Below, one piece after another: positions 34,133 to 43,783 of a DNA stretch of 64,000 nt. The stretch is from a bacterium (GTDB lineage Bacteria; Myxococcota; UBA727; JAUIJE01): the NCBI GenBank assembly GCA_030431455.1, contig JAUIJE010000021.1:37127-101126 (forward strand). Reading direction: 5' to 3'. The stretch's first letter is position 1. Every line of letters begins with the position of its first letter. Under the pieces are notes generated by a model. It worked only from the letters and a program-made list of their open reading frames with translations. It made no database searches and had not been told where the DNA came from. The position numbers and the translations under genes are program-made.

Positions 34133-37100
34133 ATGGCCCGACAAAAACCCCCCCGTTGCCCGATTTGGTTCGGCGTTGCCCCCTTGGCGCTGGGCCTGGC
34201 CCTGCCCGCGTTCGCCCAGACCGAGGCCAAGACCAAGACCCGCGACGACGACAAACAGCTGATCGATTTCGGCAAGGGCGATTCCCAGACCGCGACCTTC
34301 GCGACGCCCCCCGAGTGGGATTATGGCTGCCCGGTGCCCACCGAGGAAGAGTGCCTCTCGCTCAAATTCCTGTCCGGGAAGCTCGATGACGAGCTCGGCT
34401 GCGGCGCGCTCCAGGCCGACCACCCCGATTGGACCTGCGGCACCCTCTACAGCCAGTCGCACAGCCAGTACCCGAAAAAGGACGGGGTCATCGCCCACGA
34501 GCTCGCCCCCCACGGCGTGGCCCAAGACATCGCGCGGGTGCCGCAAAGCCCCTCTGACGCGTCCATGGAGGGCACCGCCGACCCCGCGATCCTGGCCAGC
34601 ACCGCCTACCAGGCTTCGCTCGGCATCGACGGCCCGAACCAGTTCGCGGCCATCGACCCCTACGAGGGTTGGTCGGACAGCGGCGTGGCGTTTGCGTCCT
34701 GCCAAGAATACGCCACCGAACGGTACTGGGAGCTGAACGCCTTCTGGCACGCGGTGGACAAAAAGCGCCACGACTACCTCGAGACCTACAAGATCGCGTT
34801 CGGCTCGGCGTACAACGACGCGTCCATCGGCACCCACCGCAGCAACGGCCAGCTGCCCGAGAGCGCGTCGTTCACGACCAAGTCGGGGACCTCGTCGGGG
34901 ATCGCGTCCTACCACTGGGTCTACCGCAACCACTTCTTCGACCTCCCGGAGCTGCCCGGCATCGGCCAGGTGGCCGTGCTCGGCGGCCCGGTCAGCGCCC
35001 CCAACCTGTCGTCGTCGTTGGCTGGCTATTCAGAGTTCGGCGCGGACGTGGTCGAGCGCGCCCTCGAAAACCGCACCGTCGTCGACAAAAACGTGCCCGA
35101 CACCAAGATCTACTTCCAACAAGCCACCGTCGAGGGCAAACCCGTCCCCGGCTTCCAAGGCACCGAGCAGATCCCGACCCCGTCCGAGCCCGAGCCGGCC
35201 CCGGGCAGCATCTTCACCACCCAAGAGCCCGAGCCCGATCCGTACGCCGGCCCCGGGGGATACGCGGATGAGGGCAGCGGCGACATGGAGGAACTGATCG
35301 AGACCTACGGCCAGGTGGACCTGAACTTGGCGGTGGACAAAGTGTTGCGCCGCCTGTTCGTGGCCGAGTACGACGAGCTGTACGACCTGCAGGTCGAGCG
35401 CGACGAGCTCGTGCGCCAATGGCACCGGCTCGACGAGCGCTACGCCGGCAGCGGGTGGCGGGTGACCGACCTGCTCGATGAGCTCACCTCCTACGAAGAC
35501 ACCTTCACCGTGAAGTTCCCGTCGTCGGGTGGTCGCGACGATGACGACGACGACACCGGCATCCTCGTGTACTCCGGCACGGGCAGCCCGTACTACGCCA
35601 CCGCCACCGGCGGCAGCGGCGGCACCCAGGTCGCCCCCCTCGGCCCGCAATACACCACCGAAGAACCCGACGAGGGAGACCCGGGGTTTGAGCCGGGGTT
35701 TGACGAGTTCTTGGGCAACGGGGGCGACGACGACGACGACGGCTCCGCCGTGCTCTCCGAAGAGAGCGCCGCCCGCAAGGCCGTGCTTGACCGTCTTTTG
35801 GCCCTCTACGAAATCGCCGACGCCTGGGGCTGTCTCGACGACGGCTTCACCTACTGCGAGTTTTCGCTCAAGCAGTTCGCCCACGAGATCGTGGTGCACG
35901 CCGACGAACAAACCCAGGGCGCCTACGAGGAGTGCATCGAGTACCTGCCCTCCCCCTACTGGTCGAACTTCGACGAGCCCCGGGTGTTCATCGACCCCGT
36001 GGCCGACCTCGAGGATTTCCAACCCATCGCTGGCTACAAGGCGCTGCAAACCGCGTACGACAACCTCGTCACCGTCTACCCGTGCAGCCACACGCTGACC
36101 GAGCCGATGACCCCGACCAAGTACACCGCGCTCAAGAACAAGACCGCCCAGTGCGAAGCCAAGCTCGCCGACTACCAACAGGACCTCGCCGCCTACCTCG
36201 AGCTGCACGCCGAAGCGGTGGCCACCGAGGAAGCCAAGGCCCGCCTCGCCGCGATTCCCGAGCTGTACGACCCCGCCACCGGCGCGTTCAACAAGCCCGG
36301 GGTGGGCAAGGCCTACGATTCGTACACCGGCGGGGACTACTTCGGACTCGGCCTCAACTATGAATACCGGTTCGACACCAGCATTCCCCAAAACGACGTG
36401 TGCCAGTTCCAGGTCACCGCGGGCGGCGACCTCAACGCCTACGCCAAAGTCCTCGGTCACGACAAGAGCTTGGTCGACGTGGCCGCCTGGCTGCGCACCG
36501 CGGACGAAGACCCCATCGAGGTCCGGGCCAAGGTCCTCGGGGTGTCCATCTTCAACGACGGGGACATCGAGTGGCCGGACAACAACTACGACGTGGAGTT
36601 GAACATCGACTTCGTGTCGCAGAGCAAACGCCAAGACCTCGCCGCCTACAACCAACCCTTCGTGCTCGGCATCATCCCCATGAACCTGCGGGTGGGGGCG
36701 GCGGGTGAGCTCGGCTACGGCACCGCGTTCTCCGCGGGGCTCGACACCGTGCCCAGCCCCGAAAATCACTGTCCCCAGGCCGGGGCGACGGTCACCCTCG
36801 AGCCCTTCCTCGGGGTCAACGGCTTCATCGAGGTGTCGCTCAGCGTGCTCATCGCCGAGGTCGGCATTCGCGGGGAGATCACCGTGATCAAACTCTCGCT
36901 CCCGGCCCAGGTCGGCATCCAAGCGCAGAGCTCGCTGGTCAACGCGGTGCCCGACGTGGACTTCGTGATCGACACCAACGTCAAGGCGCGCTTCACCACC
37001 CTCGAGGGCCGCATCCTCGTCTACGCCCAGGTGGGCATCGGGGCCCTCAAGAAGCGCTGGGAAAAACCCATCGTGAAATGGGACGGCTTTTCGTGGGACA

Positions 37101-37165
37101 AGACGCTGTTCGCCCAGACCTACAACGTCAGCGTCGGCGACCTCATCCTCGCGGGTGTACAATGA
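34133..37165 (+). CDS. large exported protein, function unknown
   Basis: 1010 residues. A Sec signal peptide ends near AFA-QTEAK (about residue 29), so it is exported without lipid anchor. The first ~350 residues carry several Cys, an Asn/Gly/Ser-rich stretch and PEPEPAP and PEPDPYAG spacers. A middle helical stretch (residues ~385-450) is followed by acid runs DDDDDTG and DDDDDGS, then a helical segment. The last ~270 residues are a beta-rich domain with long alternating strands (LEPFLGVNGFIEVSLSVLIAEVGIRGEI) like the wall of a barrel or lipid-binding sheet. The reading frame is open far to the left, but only as a shadow of the regulator. GAGGAG lies about 11 nt before this ATG. It overlaps the next gene as ATGA. 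Confidence 0.75.
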   Translation: MARQKPPRCPIWFGVAPLALGLALPAFAQTEAKTKTRDDDKQLIDFGKGDSQTATFATPPEWDYGCPVPTEEECLSLKFLSGKLDDELGCGALQADHPDWTCGTLYSQSHSQYPKKDGVIAHELAPHGVAQDIARVPQSPSDASMEGTADPAILASTAYQASLGIDGPNQFAAIDPYEGWSDSGVAFASCQEYATERYWELNAFWHAVDKKRHDYLETYKIAFGSAYNDASIGTHRSNGQLPESASFTTKSGTSSGIASYHWVYRNHFFDLPELPGIGQVAVLGGPVSAPNLSSSLAGYSEFGADVVERALENRTVVDKNVPDTKIYFQQATVEGKPVPGFQGTEQIPTPSEPEPAPGSIFTTQEPEPDPYAGPGGYADEGSGDMEELIETYGQVDLNLAVDKVLRRLFVAEYDELYDLQVERDELVRQWHRLDERYAGSGWRVTDLLDELTSYEDTFTVKFPSSGGRDDDDDDTGILVYSGTGSPYYATATGGSGGTQVAPLGPQYTTEEPDEGDPGFEPGFDEFLGNGGDDDDDGSAVLSEESAARKAVLDRLLALYEIADAWGCLDDGFTYCEFSLKQFAHEIVVHADEQTQGAYEECIEYLPSPYWSNFDEPRVFIDPVADLEDFQPIAGYKALQTAYDNLVTVYPCSHTLTEPMTPTKYTALKNKTAQCEAKLADYQQDLAAYLELHAEAVATEEAKARLAAIPELYDPATGAFNKPGVGKAYDSYTGGDYFGLGLNYEYRFDTSIPQNDVCQFQVTAGGDLNAYAKVLGHDKSLVDVAAWLRTADEDPIEVRAKVLGVSIFNDGDIEWPDNNYDVELNIDFVSQSKRQDLAAYNQPFVLGIIPMNLRVGAAGELGYGTAFSAGLDTVPSPENHCPQAGATVTLEPFLGVNGFIEVSLSVLIAEVGIRGEITVIKLSLPAQVGIQAQSSLVNAVPDVDFVIDTNVKARFTTLEGRILVYAQVGIGALKKRWEKPIVKWDGFSWDKTLFAQTYNVSVGDLILAGVQ

Positions 37166-39114
37166 AAACGCAGACCAAGCTCCGCACCGCGTGGCTTGCA
37201 GGGTCATTGGCCCTGCTCCTCGCGGGGCTCGCCACCCTGTATCCCACCTCGGACCCGAAGCTTCCCCCCCCGCGCGAGACCCCCGCCTCGGACCAAGCGC
37301 GCCTCCCCGGGGTCACCTGGCCCGAGGGCCTGCGGCTGACCTACGCCGCGGCCTACCGGAGCGACGACATGGTCCGGCCCATCGTCGACGGTCAAGTGGA
37401 CCGCATGGTGGCCGAGCCGATGCAGTCGAGCCTGCAGGTCGACCTCACCCTCGCCTTCACCGGCACCGGCCCGGGGCCAAACGGCGGCGCCTTGGTGCGC
37501 ATGGACGTGGTCGGCTGCGAAGGCGGGACCCTCACCGCGGTGGGACAAACCGTGTGGACTGGGGCCGAGGCCTGTGCCCAAACATTGGGCGGTCACTCCC
37601 TGCTCGCGGAGGTGATGCCCAACGGTCGGGTGCACGAGGTGTACGACGACGCCACCGTGGACGCCACCGTGCGCACGCTGCTGCAGCAGTTGCTGTTGCG
37701 CACCCAGGTCTCGATTCCCCGGGTGCTGCCCGCGGGCGGGGCGTGGCTCGCGAGAGAACACAATGTGCCTGGGGTCGCGTCCAACGTGTACCGGGCCGAG
37801 ACCGAAGCCGACCCGGACGGGACCTGGCATGTCACGCGGCGCACCACCGGCTATCACCAGTTGCTCGCGGCCCAAGCCATGGCCGCGCCCCCCCGGGTCA
37901 CCGCACAGGGTGACGCCCGCATCGCGCTCGATGCCCGCGGGGTGCTCACCGAGGTGGACGGGACCGAGTCGCTGGTGGCCGAGACCACGGGGGGCGTGGT
38001 GTTTCAGAAGGGGCAGACCTCCTTCGCGTTCCGGCTCATCGAACAGGTCGAGACCCAGCTCGCGGTGGACCTCTCGCGCTACCAACGCCGGCCCGCGCAC
38101 GAGGTGGCGGCCGGTCACGACGCCAACGCCCGGCTCCTCGACAAGCAGATCGATGGGCTCACCCTCGCGGACCTCAAGAGCACCTTGGCCCAATACGGCA
38201 GCGGTGGCACCGTGCCCGACCACGCGCGCTTTTTGTGGAGAGCGGCGGGCCTGTTGACCAAGCACCCCACCTACGCGGACGAGCTTCTGCCCCTGTACCG
38301 GGCGCAAAAGGCGTCGCCCCAGCTGAAGGGTCTGGTCCTCGACCTGCTCGCCAGCGCGGGCCACCCCGACGCCCAGCGGGTGATGCGCACCGCGCTCGCC
38401 GACGACGACGCCTTGCACAGCGAGTCCGGGGCCGGTCGGCAGCTGTTCCAGCGCATGGGCTTTTTGGCCGCGCCCGACGAACACACCGTGGCCTTCGTCG
38501 AGGAGCAGTACCGTCAAGCCCACAACGGGGCCGAGGACATCGCCGCCCGGCGCGCGCAGATGACCGCGGCCTACAGCCTGGGCGCGGTGGCGGGCAAACT
38601 CGCCGACGGGGACGAGGACGAACAAGCCCGGGCCCACGAGATCAACCAGATGTTGGTCGACGACCTACAGGCGACGTCGGACCCGAAGTTGCTCGTGCAC
38701 CGCATCACCGCGCTCAGCAACACCCGGCTGTCGTCCAACATCACGCTGTTTGAAGGGCTCGCGGACCACCCGTCGAGCCGGGTGCGGCAGCGGGTGGCGG
38801 ATGGGCTCGCCGAGGCGAGCCAAGGGGCCGAGGCCCCGGCCGGGCTGCTGGCGTTGCTCGAGGATGCAGACCCATTGGTGCAGCGCAGCGCTCTGCACGG
38901 TTTGCCCGCGACCCCCCTCGCGCTGGAGCGGCTCGCCGCGGTGGCGGCGGCGGGCAAGATCGCCCAGGCCAATGTGCGCCCGACCCTGTCGGTGGTGCAG
39001 AAGGGCCGGGCCGCCCACCGTGAGGCCACCGACGACGTGCTCCACGCCCTCATCGGCGCCGGCATCGAGGACAAGCTCAGCCGGGCGGCGGCGTATCGAC
39101 TCTTGGAGATGTAA
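37162..39114 (+). CDS. exported protein with C-terminal helical (HEAT-like) repeats
   Basis: 650 residues starting MKTQTKLRTAWLAGSLALLLAGLATLYP, a signal anchor or signal peptide. The N-terminal ~260 residues are beta-rich (LRLTYAAAYRSDD, LQVDLTLAFTGTG, VFQKGQTSFAFRLIEQVE). The rest is a run of helical pairs with HEAT-like spacing (LLAGLATL..., GLVLDLLASAGHPDAQRVMRTAL, LADHPSSRVRQRVADGLAEA, LLEDADPLVQRSALHGL). A beta-sheet followed by a superhelix resembles vitellogenin-type lipid carriers in layout, which is a guess from the order of elements. It overlaps the upstream gene by 4 nt, so the two products are probably made in equal amounts and may form a complex. Confidence 0.75.
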   Translation: MKTQTKLRTAWLAGSLALLLAGLATLYPTSDPKLPPPRETPASDQARLPGVTWPEGLRLTYAAAYRSDDMVRPIVDGQVDRMVAEPMQSSLQVDLTLAFTGTGPGPNGGALVRMDVVGCEGGTLTAVGQTVWTGAEACAQTLGGHSLLAEVMPNGRVHEVYDDATVDATVRTLLQQLLLRTQVSIPRVLPAGGAWLAREHNVPGVASNVYRAETEADPDGTWHVTRRTTGYHQLLAAQAMAAPPRVTAQGDARIALDARGVLTEVDGTESLVAETTGGVVFQKGQTSFAFRLIEQVETQLAVDLSRYQRRPAHEVAAGHDANARLLDKQIDGLTLADLKSTLAQYGSGGTVPDHARFLWRAAGLLTKHPTYADELLPLYRAQKASPQLKGLVLDLLASAGHPDAQRVMRTALADDDALHSESGAGRQLFQRMGFLAAPDEHTVAFVEEQYRQAHNGAEDIAARRAQMTAAYSLGAVAGKLADGDEDEQARAHEINQMLVDDLQATSDPKLLVHRITALSNTRLSSNITLFEGLADHPSSRVRQRVADGLAEASQGAEAPAGLLALLEDADPLVQRSALHGLPATPLALERLAAVAAAGKIAQANVRPTLSVVQKGRAAHREATDDVLHALIGAGIEDKLSRAAAYRLLEM

Positions 39115-39155
39115 CCGTTCGGGGCGGGCTCATTGTGTGCGCGCCCGTCTCGAAT

Positions 39156-39203
39156 GCCCCGGGGGGGTGAGGTCCGTGCCTCACTCCGCCGGGGCGCTTT
39201 TTT
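39156..39203 (+). terminator. nested-stem intrinsic terminator overlapping the opposite gene
   Basis: An outer stem GCCCCGG/CCGGGGC encloses an inner stem GTGAGG/CCTCAC, followed by six T. It ends the two-gene exported cassette. The right half lies inside the last codons of the converging amidohydrolase gene, so sequence is shared between two functions. Confidence 0.8.
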
Positions 39204-40671
39204 GTTCGGCCGGGGGCGCGGGGGCGGCGGGCGTTTTGGGGGGAGCGTCGGCGTCGACCGGCGGCTTTTCGCCGCCCGCGATGACGGGGGCGGTGAGGCG
39301 GCCCCGGGCGAGAATGTGCCGCGGCCGATGCAGCGTCTCGAGGTCGTCGAGGGGATTCGCCGCGGTGACGATGAGGTCGGCGGACGCCCCGGGTTCGATC
39401 ACGCCGAACATGGGGTCAGCGTCGATCCACTCCGCCGGGCGCAATGTCGCTGCTTGCAGAACTTGGGCGGGGGGGATGCCCGCGTTGGTGAGCAGCTCGA
39501 GTTCGCGCAACAGGGAGGCGCCGGGGTAGTTGCCGGGGAGGGAGCTGTCGGTGCCCACCCACAGGGGGACACCGGCGGCGTGCAGGGTCTTGATGTTGGG
39601 CACCCACAGACGTTGGTTGCGGGCGGTCTCGAGGGTGAGCACCTGCAAGGTCTCGGGGGCGTCGTCGGGAATCTCGGACAGGTTGCGGTACTGCTCCTCG
39701 GCCACGAACAGGCGGTCGAGCGTCGACGGGCGCCAGGTGCGGTTGCCGTGGGCGGCCACCGTGTCCCAGACCACGGTGGTGAAGATCATCGGCGTGCCGG
39801 TCTTGGCGATGCGGCGCGCTTGCGCTTGGCTCACCGGGGTGCGGTAGACGCCGTGGGCCAAGAGATCGACGCCGGCCTCGGCGGCTTCGACCGCGTTTTG
39901 GGCCGAGCCAATGTGGGCCACGACTTTCTTGCCCCGCTGGTGGGCCTGGGCCACGAGCTCGGTGAGCAGCTCGAGCGAAAGCCGGGGGGCATCGGTGGGC
40001 ATGCGGTCGTACACGACCTTGATGTAGTCCGCCTGGGCGGCGATGGCGTCGTCGAGCACGCCGGGGATGTCCTCGGCCGCCGCCACCTGCGGGACCGCAT
40101 ACGGGACGAGCATGTTGATCGGGAACGGGCTCAGTTCGCTCACCAACGGAATCGGGTGGCCCCCGGGGGCGGTGATGTGCAGGTGCGCGTGGTAGATGCG
40201 GGGACCGAGGATGGCGCCGCTCTCGGTCTGTTCGGCGAGGTGCTCGAGCTCGTTGCCCATGCCCCCGAGGTCAAACACGGTGGTGATGCCCGCGCGCAGG
40301 TAGGACTCGAGGTTGTCCTCGGCGGGCACGTCGACCTGGTCCCAGGGCGCGGCCCCGCTGCCGATGACGTGCACGTGGGCGTCGACGAGGCCGGGCAACA
40401 GATACCGCCCGCTCACGTCGTGGCGCACCGCCTGCGCCCCCGCGGCAGGGGCCGGGGCACCGGCGTCGAGCACGGCCACGATGCGGGGCCCCGCGGTGTA
40501 CACGTCTTTCGGCCCCACGAAGGCGGCCGCGCGGCTGTCGAACACCATCGCCCCCGCGAACACGTGCGCGTCACCGGGCGCGGGCTTTTGCAGCAAGGGC
40601 CCGTGCTGCACCGTGGGGGTACAAGCGGCTAGAGTAAACGACAACAGGACGAGGAGCAGGGCGCGATGCAT
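39181..40671 (-). CDS. amidohydrolase-family lipoprotein
   Basis: 496 residues. Lipoprotein signal MHRALLLVLLSFTLAAC (Cys17). The metal-binding HxH is in LVDAHVHVIGSG after a typical N-terminal beta-sandwich that ends in RYLLPGLVDAHVH. Later family signatures are KKVVAHIGSAQ, LLAHGVY and a C-terminal PLWVGTDSS. This is the TIM-barrel metallo-hydrolase superfamily of imidazolonepropionase/prolidase-like enzymes, here at the cell surface or in the periplasm. The substrate is unknown. The C-terminal ~25 residues are Ala/Pro-rich. The start is given by the signal peptide; the frame extends 20 codons upstream. Confidence 0.87.
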   Translation of the reverse strand: MHRALLLVLLSFTLAACTPTVQHGPLLQKPAPGDAHVFAGAMVFDSRAAAFVGPKDVYTAGPRIVAVLDAGAPAPAAGAQAVRHDVSGRYLLPGLVDAHVHVIGSGAAPWDQVDVPAEDNLESYLRAGITTVFDLGGMGNELEHLAEQTESGAILGPRIYHAHLHITAPGGHPIPLVSELSPFPINMLVPYAVPQVAAAEDIPGVLDDAIAAQADYIKVVYDRMPTDAPRLSLELLTELVAQAHQRGKKVVAHIGSAQNAVEAAEAGVDLLAHGVYRTPVSQAQARRIAKTGTPMIFTTVVWDTVAAHGNRTWRPSTLDRLFVAEEQYRNLSEIPDDAPETLQVLTLETARNQRLWVPNIKTLHAAGVPLWVGTDSSLPGNYPGASLLRELELLTNAGIPPAQVLQAATLRPAEWIDADPMFGVIEPGASADLIVTAANPLDDLETLHRPRHILARGRLTAPVIAGGEKPPVDADAPPKTPAAPAPPAEQKSAPAE

Positions 40672-40736
40672 GCCGGCGATGTAGCACCTTTGGGCCCGGG
40701 GGGAACCCTTGGTGGCGCGGCCGGGTCTCACCGGTG

Positions 40737-41588
40737 ATGTCGTCGGTGGGCCTTTTGTGGATGGGCGCGATCGCGGCCGGGTTCATCGAGCCCGGCGGGG
40801 TGGTGGCGGACGGATTTGTGTCCCCGGTGTGTGGGCTCGCGACCTGCGCGATGGCCGACGGGGTGGTGCAGCAGGTCCGCCCCCTCGTCGTGCGCCACGT
40901 GTATTACGACAACGCGGATCGGGTCGAGCTCGACGTCGGCTACGCGGGCCCGGGGCCGGCCGCGTCACCGGTGGGGACCAAGGTCAAAAAGGGCCAGCGC
41001 CTGTTCGGCCGGCGGGTGACGGTCAGCTTGCCCAACGGCGCGGCCCCCGACGCGTTCGCCCGCGCGCACCCAAAGCTCTTCGTGCCCCCGGCCGAGCCCC
41101 TGCTCTTGGTCGTGGACAAGGATGCCTATACATTGTCGGTGTACAACCATGGCAAGCTGGCCAAGACCCTGCGCATCGGCTACGGACAAGAAAAGGGCGA
41201 CAAGACCGTGCGCGGCGACAACCGCACCCCGCGGGGCATGTACTTCGTGGTGCAGAAACATCGCGGGGCGTTCGATGGGCCGTACGCGGCCTACTTCGGG
41301 GGCCACTGGATGAAGGTCAACTACCCCAACGCGGCCGATGCCGCGCGCGGCCTGCGGGAGGGTCTGCTCGACAAGGCCGAGGCGCAGGCCATCGCGCGCA
41401 ACTGGGAAAAGCGCGCGCTCACCGACCAGACCACGCGGCTCGGCAGCGGCATTGGTTTTCACGGTTGGATCGAGGATTGGGCGGATGATGACCCCCACCT
41501 GACCTGGGGCTGCATCGTGATGCACAACCAGGACATCCGCGCGCTGTTTGACACAGTACCCGTCGGGACCATGGTCATCGTGCGCTGA
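40737..41588 (+). CDS. L,D-transpeptidase (YkuD-type) family protein
   Basis: About 283 residues. A short hydrophobic N-terminus suggests export. The YkuD domain begins near LLLVVDKDAYTLSVYNHGK and carries the catalytic set IGFHGWIEDW ... LTWGCIVMHN, with the nucleophilic Cys in the HG-x(n)-S/T-x-GC motif. Such enzymes make 3-3 crosslinks in peptidoglycan or attach proteins to it. The catalytic motif has ILE in place of the usual Arg after Cys (GCIVMHN rather than GCIRM), a variation seen in part of the family. An in-frame GTG directly precedes the ATG. It is divergent from the amidohydrolase gene. Confidence 0.87.
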   Translation: MSSVGLLWMGAIAAGFIEPGGVVADGFVSPVCGLATCAMADGVVQQVRPLVVRHVYYDNADRVELDVGYAGPGPAASPVGTKVKKGQRLFGRRVTVSLPNGAAPDAFARAHPKLFVPPAEPLLLVVDKDAYTLSVYNHGKLAKTLRIGYGQEKGDKTVRGDNRTPRGMYFVVQKHRGAFDGPYAAYFGGHWMKVNYPNAADAARGLREGLLDKAEAQAIARNWEKRALTDQTTRLGSGIGFHGWIEDWADDDPHLTWGCIVMHNQDIRALFDTVPVGTMVIVR

Positions 41589-41639
41589 CTTTCAGGCGGG
41601 TTTCAGCGCCGCGCAGAACGGGTGTGGCACCGTCGCGCG

Positions 41640-41855
41640 ATGCTTCCGCGCAGCGACCTGTTCGACACGGATGAGGGGGCGCCGGTCGACACGTGGATCG
41701 ACAGCTGCCCCCCCACGCCGACCTGGGACCGGTACCAGCTCCCGCTGCGCACCGACGAGCAGCCGCTCACGTCGGACACCTCGTTGCCCACCGCGGCCGA
41801 GCCGGGCATCGCCCGCCGCAAGATGTTGGTGAGCGACACCCGCTCGGACCACTGA
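41640..41855 (+). CDS. small protein, function unknown
   Basis: 71 residues with third-position GC typical of genes here, but no signal peptide, no family and no clear ribosome binding site before the ATG. It begins MLPRSDLFDTDEG and is rich in Pro, Asp and Thr. It starts 52 bp after the L,D-transpeptidase and could be in its operon. It may also be a chance frame. Confidence 0.4.
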   Translation: MLPRSDLFDTDEGAPVDTWIDSCPPTPTWDRYQLPLRTDEQPLTSDTSLPTAAEPGIARRKMLVSDTRSDH

Positions 41856-42222
41856 GCACACCTGCACCGAAAAACCATGAATAGCGGCGGGCGAAGGCGC
41901 CCCCTGGTCCCCCGCGACCGGGTGATCGAACGATGCCGCCCGAGGCCCGACCGCCGGCTTGGCATGGTTGTGGCTAACTAAACAGTTCACGCCCACCTCC
42001 GGCCCCCCACCCATTTAGGGTGGGGAAATTAGAAAATCCCCACCCACCACGGGACGCACCTCCAGCGTGACCGAGCCCGTGTCTCGATCCCGCCCACCAC
42101 TGGTCAAACGGGTGCCCGGTGGCCCGCCAGGCGCGGGCCAACCCCTTTCACAACATCCGAAAACCACGGCCCGCGGTTGCGGTCCGGCCGCACAACCCTC
42201 TGATTTCACTTCGGAAATCAGC
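41856..42222. other. 367-bp intergenic region with two hairpins
   Basis: No gene is seen. Two perfect inverted repeats stand out: CCCCACCC-ATTTA-GGGTGGGG (42005-42025), followed by an AT-rich patch and another CCCACCC, and CTGATTTC-ACTTCG-GAAATCAG (42199-42220), two bases beyond the stop of the uracil-DNA glycosylase gene. The second probably protects or ends that transcript, although no U-run follows. The first has no assigned role. Confidence 0.55.
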
Positions 42223-43428
42223 CTACAGCGACCAGTCGATGGGCGCCTGGCCCGCGGCGGTGAGCGCCGCGTTGATGGCCGAAAAGGGCTTGGTGCCGAG
42301 GAAATTGTTCCGCGCGGAAAAGGGCGAAGGGTGCGAGCGGGCCACCACGGTGTGCTTTTGGGTGTCGACGCCCTGCGCGACCTTTTGCGCATGGCCGCCG
42401 AGCAGAAAAAACACCACCCCGTCCCCCTTCTTGTTCACCTCATCGAGCAGGGCCGCGGTCAGCTCCTCCCAGCCCTTCTTGGCGTGGGACGCGGGCTTGT
42501 CCTTTTCGACCGTGAGCGACGTGTTGAGCAACAGCACCCCTTGGTCGGCCCACTTCTCGAGGTTGCCCGAGGTCGGCGCGGGCCCGCCCACGTCGGCCTG
42601 CAACTCCTTGATGATGTTGCGCAACGACGGCGGAATCTTCACCCCGTCGGGCACCGAAAAGGACAGCCCATGCGCCTCGCCCGGGCCGTGGTACGGGTCC
42701 TGGCCGATGAGCACGACCTTGACCTTGTCGAGGGGCGTGCGGTCCAGCGCGGCAAACACCTGGTCCGGCGGGGGGTAGATCTCCTTGGTCTTGCGCTCGT
42801 CGGCCAAGAACGCGTCGAGCTTCTTGATGGTCTCGCCCTGCCCGGCCAACGCCCCCCGCCAGGACACGGGAATGCGCGCCCCGAGCCCGGCGCTGAACGG
42901 CCCGCGCAGGGACTCGGCCGCGGCCTCGAGCTCGGCCCGCTTGAGGTAGCCGTTGCCGTCGTCGAGGGTGGCCGCGTGCTCGAGCAAAGCGGCACGGTCG
43001 GTAACGCCATGCGACTGCATCACCGCGGCGAGCACCGCCTCGGAGAAGCGCAACTTGGGCGCGGACGCAGGCAGGGCCAGCCCCCGGAAGGCGAAGAACG
43101 CCGCCCGCAAATCGGCTGGCAATGCCTCTGCATCAGACTGTGACAAGCGGCCTTCGCCGGACGCGACCGCGGCCGCTTGTTCGGCCCGGGCCACTTGGGC
43201 CTGCACGAACGCGGACACGTCGGTGGCTTGTCCGGATCGGGCGATGGCCTCGAGCGCGTCGTGGGCCAAAAGCTCCGGCCCGGTGAGCGCGGACAGGGCC
43301 CGGCGGGCCTCGCCGGGGTCGATCTTGCCGTTGCGCCCGGAGATGCGCGCGGCCAGCGGCTCGAGGGTGTCGCGCACCGCCTGCGAAAAGCTCTTCGGGG
43401 TCACGGTGCCGGGCAGTCGAACGCTCAT
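42223..43428 (-). CDS. ung: uracil-DNA glycosylase (family 1) with EF-hand-like N-terminal extension
   Basis: 401 residues. The C-terminal ~220 residues are a complete family-1 Ung: water-activating loop GQDPYHGPGEAHGLSFSV, LLLNTSLTVE and the DNA-intercalating HPSPFSA. It removes uracil from DNA at the start of base excision repair. The N-terminal ~180 residues are foreign to the family and helical, with two stretches (SGRNGKIDPGEARRAL, DDGNGYLKRAELEAAA) that resemble EF-hand loops (D/N-x-N-G-x-I/L-x-x-x-E) but lack the first Asp. The real start is marked by GAGGTG 7 nt before the ATG; the upstream open frame is not supported. Usual Ung length is 220-230. Confidence 0.92.
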   Translation of the reverse strand: MSVRLPGTVTPKSFSQAVRDTLEPLAARISGRNGKIDPGEARRALSALTGPELLAHDALEAIARSGQATDVSAFVQAQVARAEQAAAVASGEGRLSQSDAEALPADLRAAFFAFRGLALPASAPKLRFSEAVLAAVMQSHGVTDRAALLEHAATLDDGNGYLKRAELEAAAESLRGPFSAGLGARIPVSWRGALAGQGETIKKLDAFLADERKTKEIYPPPDQVFAALDRTPLDKVKVVLIGQDPYHGPGEAHGLSFSVPDGVKIPPSLRNIIKELQADVGGPAPTSGNLEKWADQGVLLLNTSLTVEKDKPASHAKKGWEELTAALLDEVNKKGDGVVFFLLGGHAQKVAQGVDTQKHTVVARSHPSPFSARNNFLGTKPFSAINAALTAAGQAPIDWSL

Positions 43429-43783
43429 GGTCTCACCTCGCGCTCGATATAGCGCGCCCGGGGCTGCTTTGGCCGGCGCGCTTGCCGCGCCGCGTCGACG
43501 AAAGGGGCCGCGAACTTTGGCCAGCGCCCCCCGCGTGTTCGTTTCGCCCCCAGGGAGAGACACGTGACCGAACACCGCCCGGGCCCGGCCCGGTCCTGTC
43601 CCGGCGCGCACCTGGCGTGGGCCGACCGCGCCGCGCGACAGCTCGCGCGCGCCGACGTGCCCGGCATCGCAGAGCCATGCGCGCCCGCGCACCTTGCCCC
43701 CGGTGTTCACAGGGTTTCAGAGTCTTTCCGCTGCCGCGATGGCGGCCGCCGGTCACAGTGCGGGTGCCATTCACGGAGTTGCC
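43429..43783. other. 355-bp region with no well-supported gene
   Basis: Lies between ung (minus) and the small plus-strand gene at 43784. One plus-strand frame, 43564-43827, has a GTG with GGGAGAG upstream, but its second half is Arg/Ser/Cys-rich and overlaps the next gene in another frame. I do not call it. The region is as GC-rich as coding DNA; a decayed gene is possible. Confidence 0.4.
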
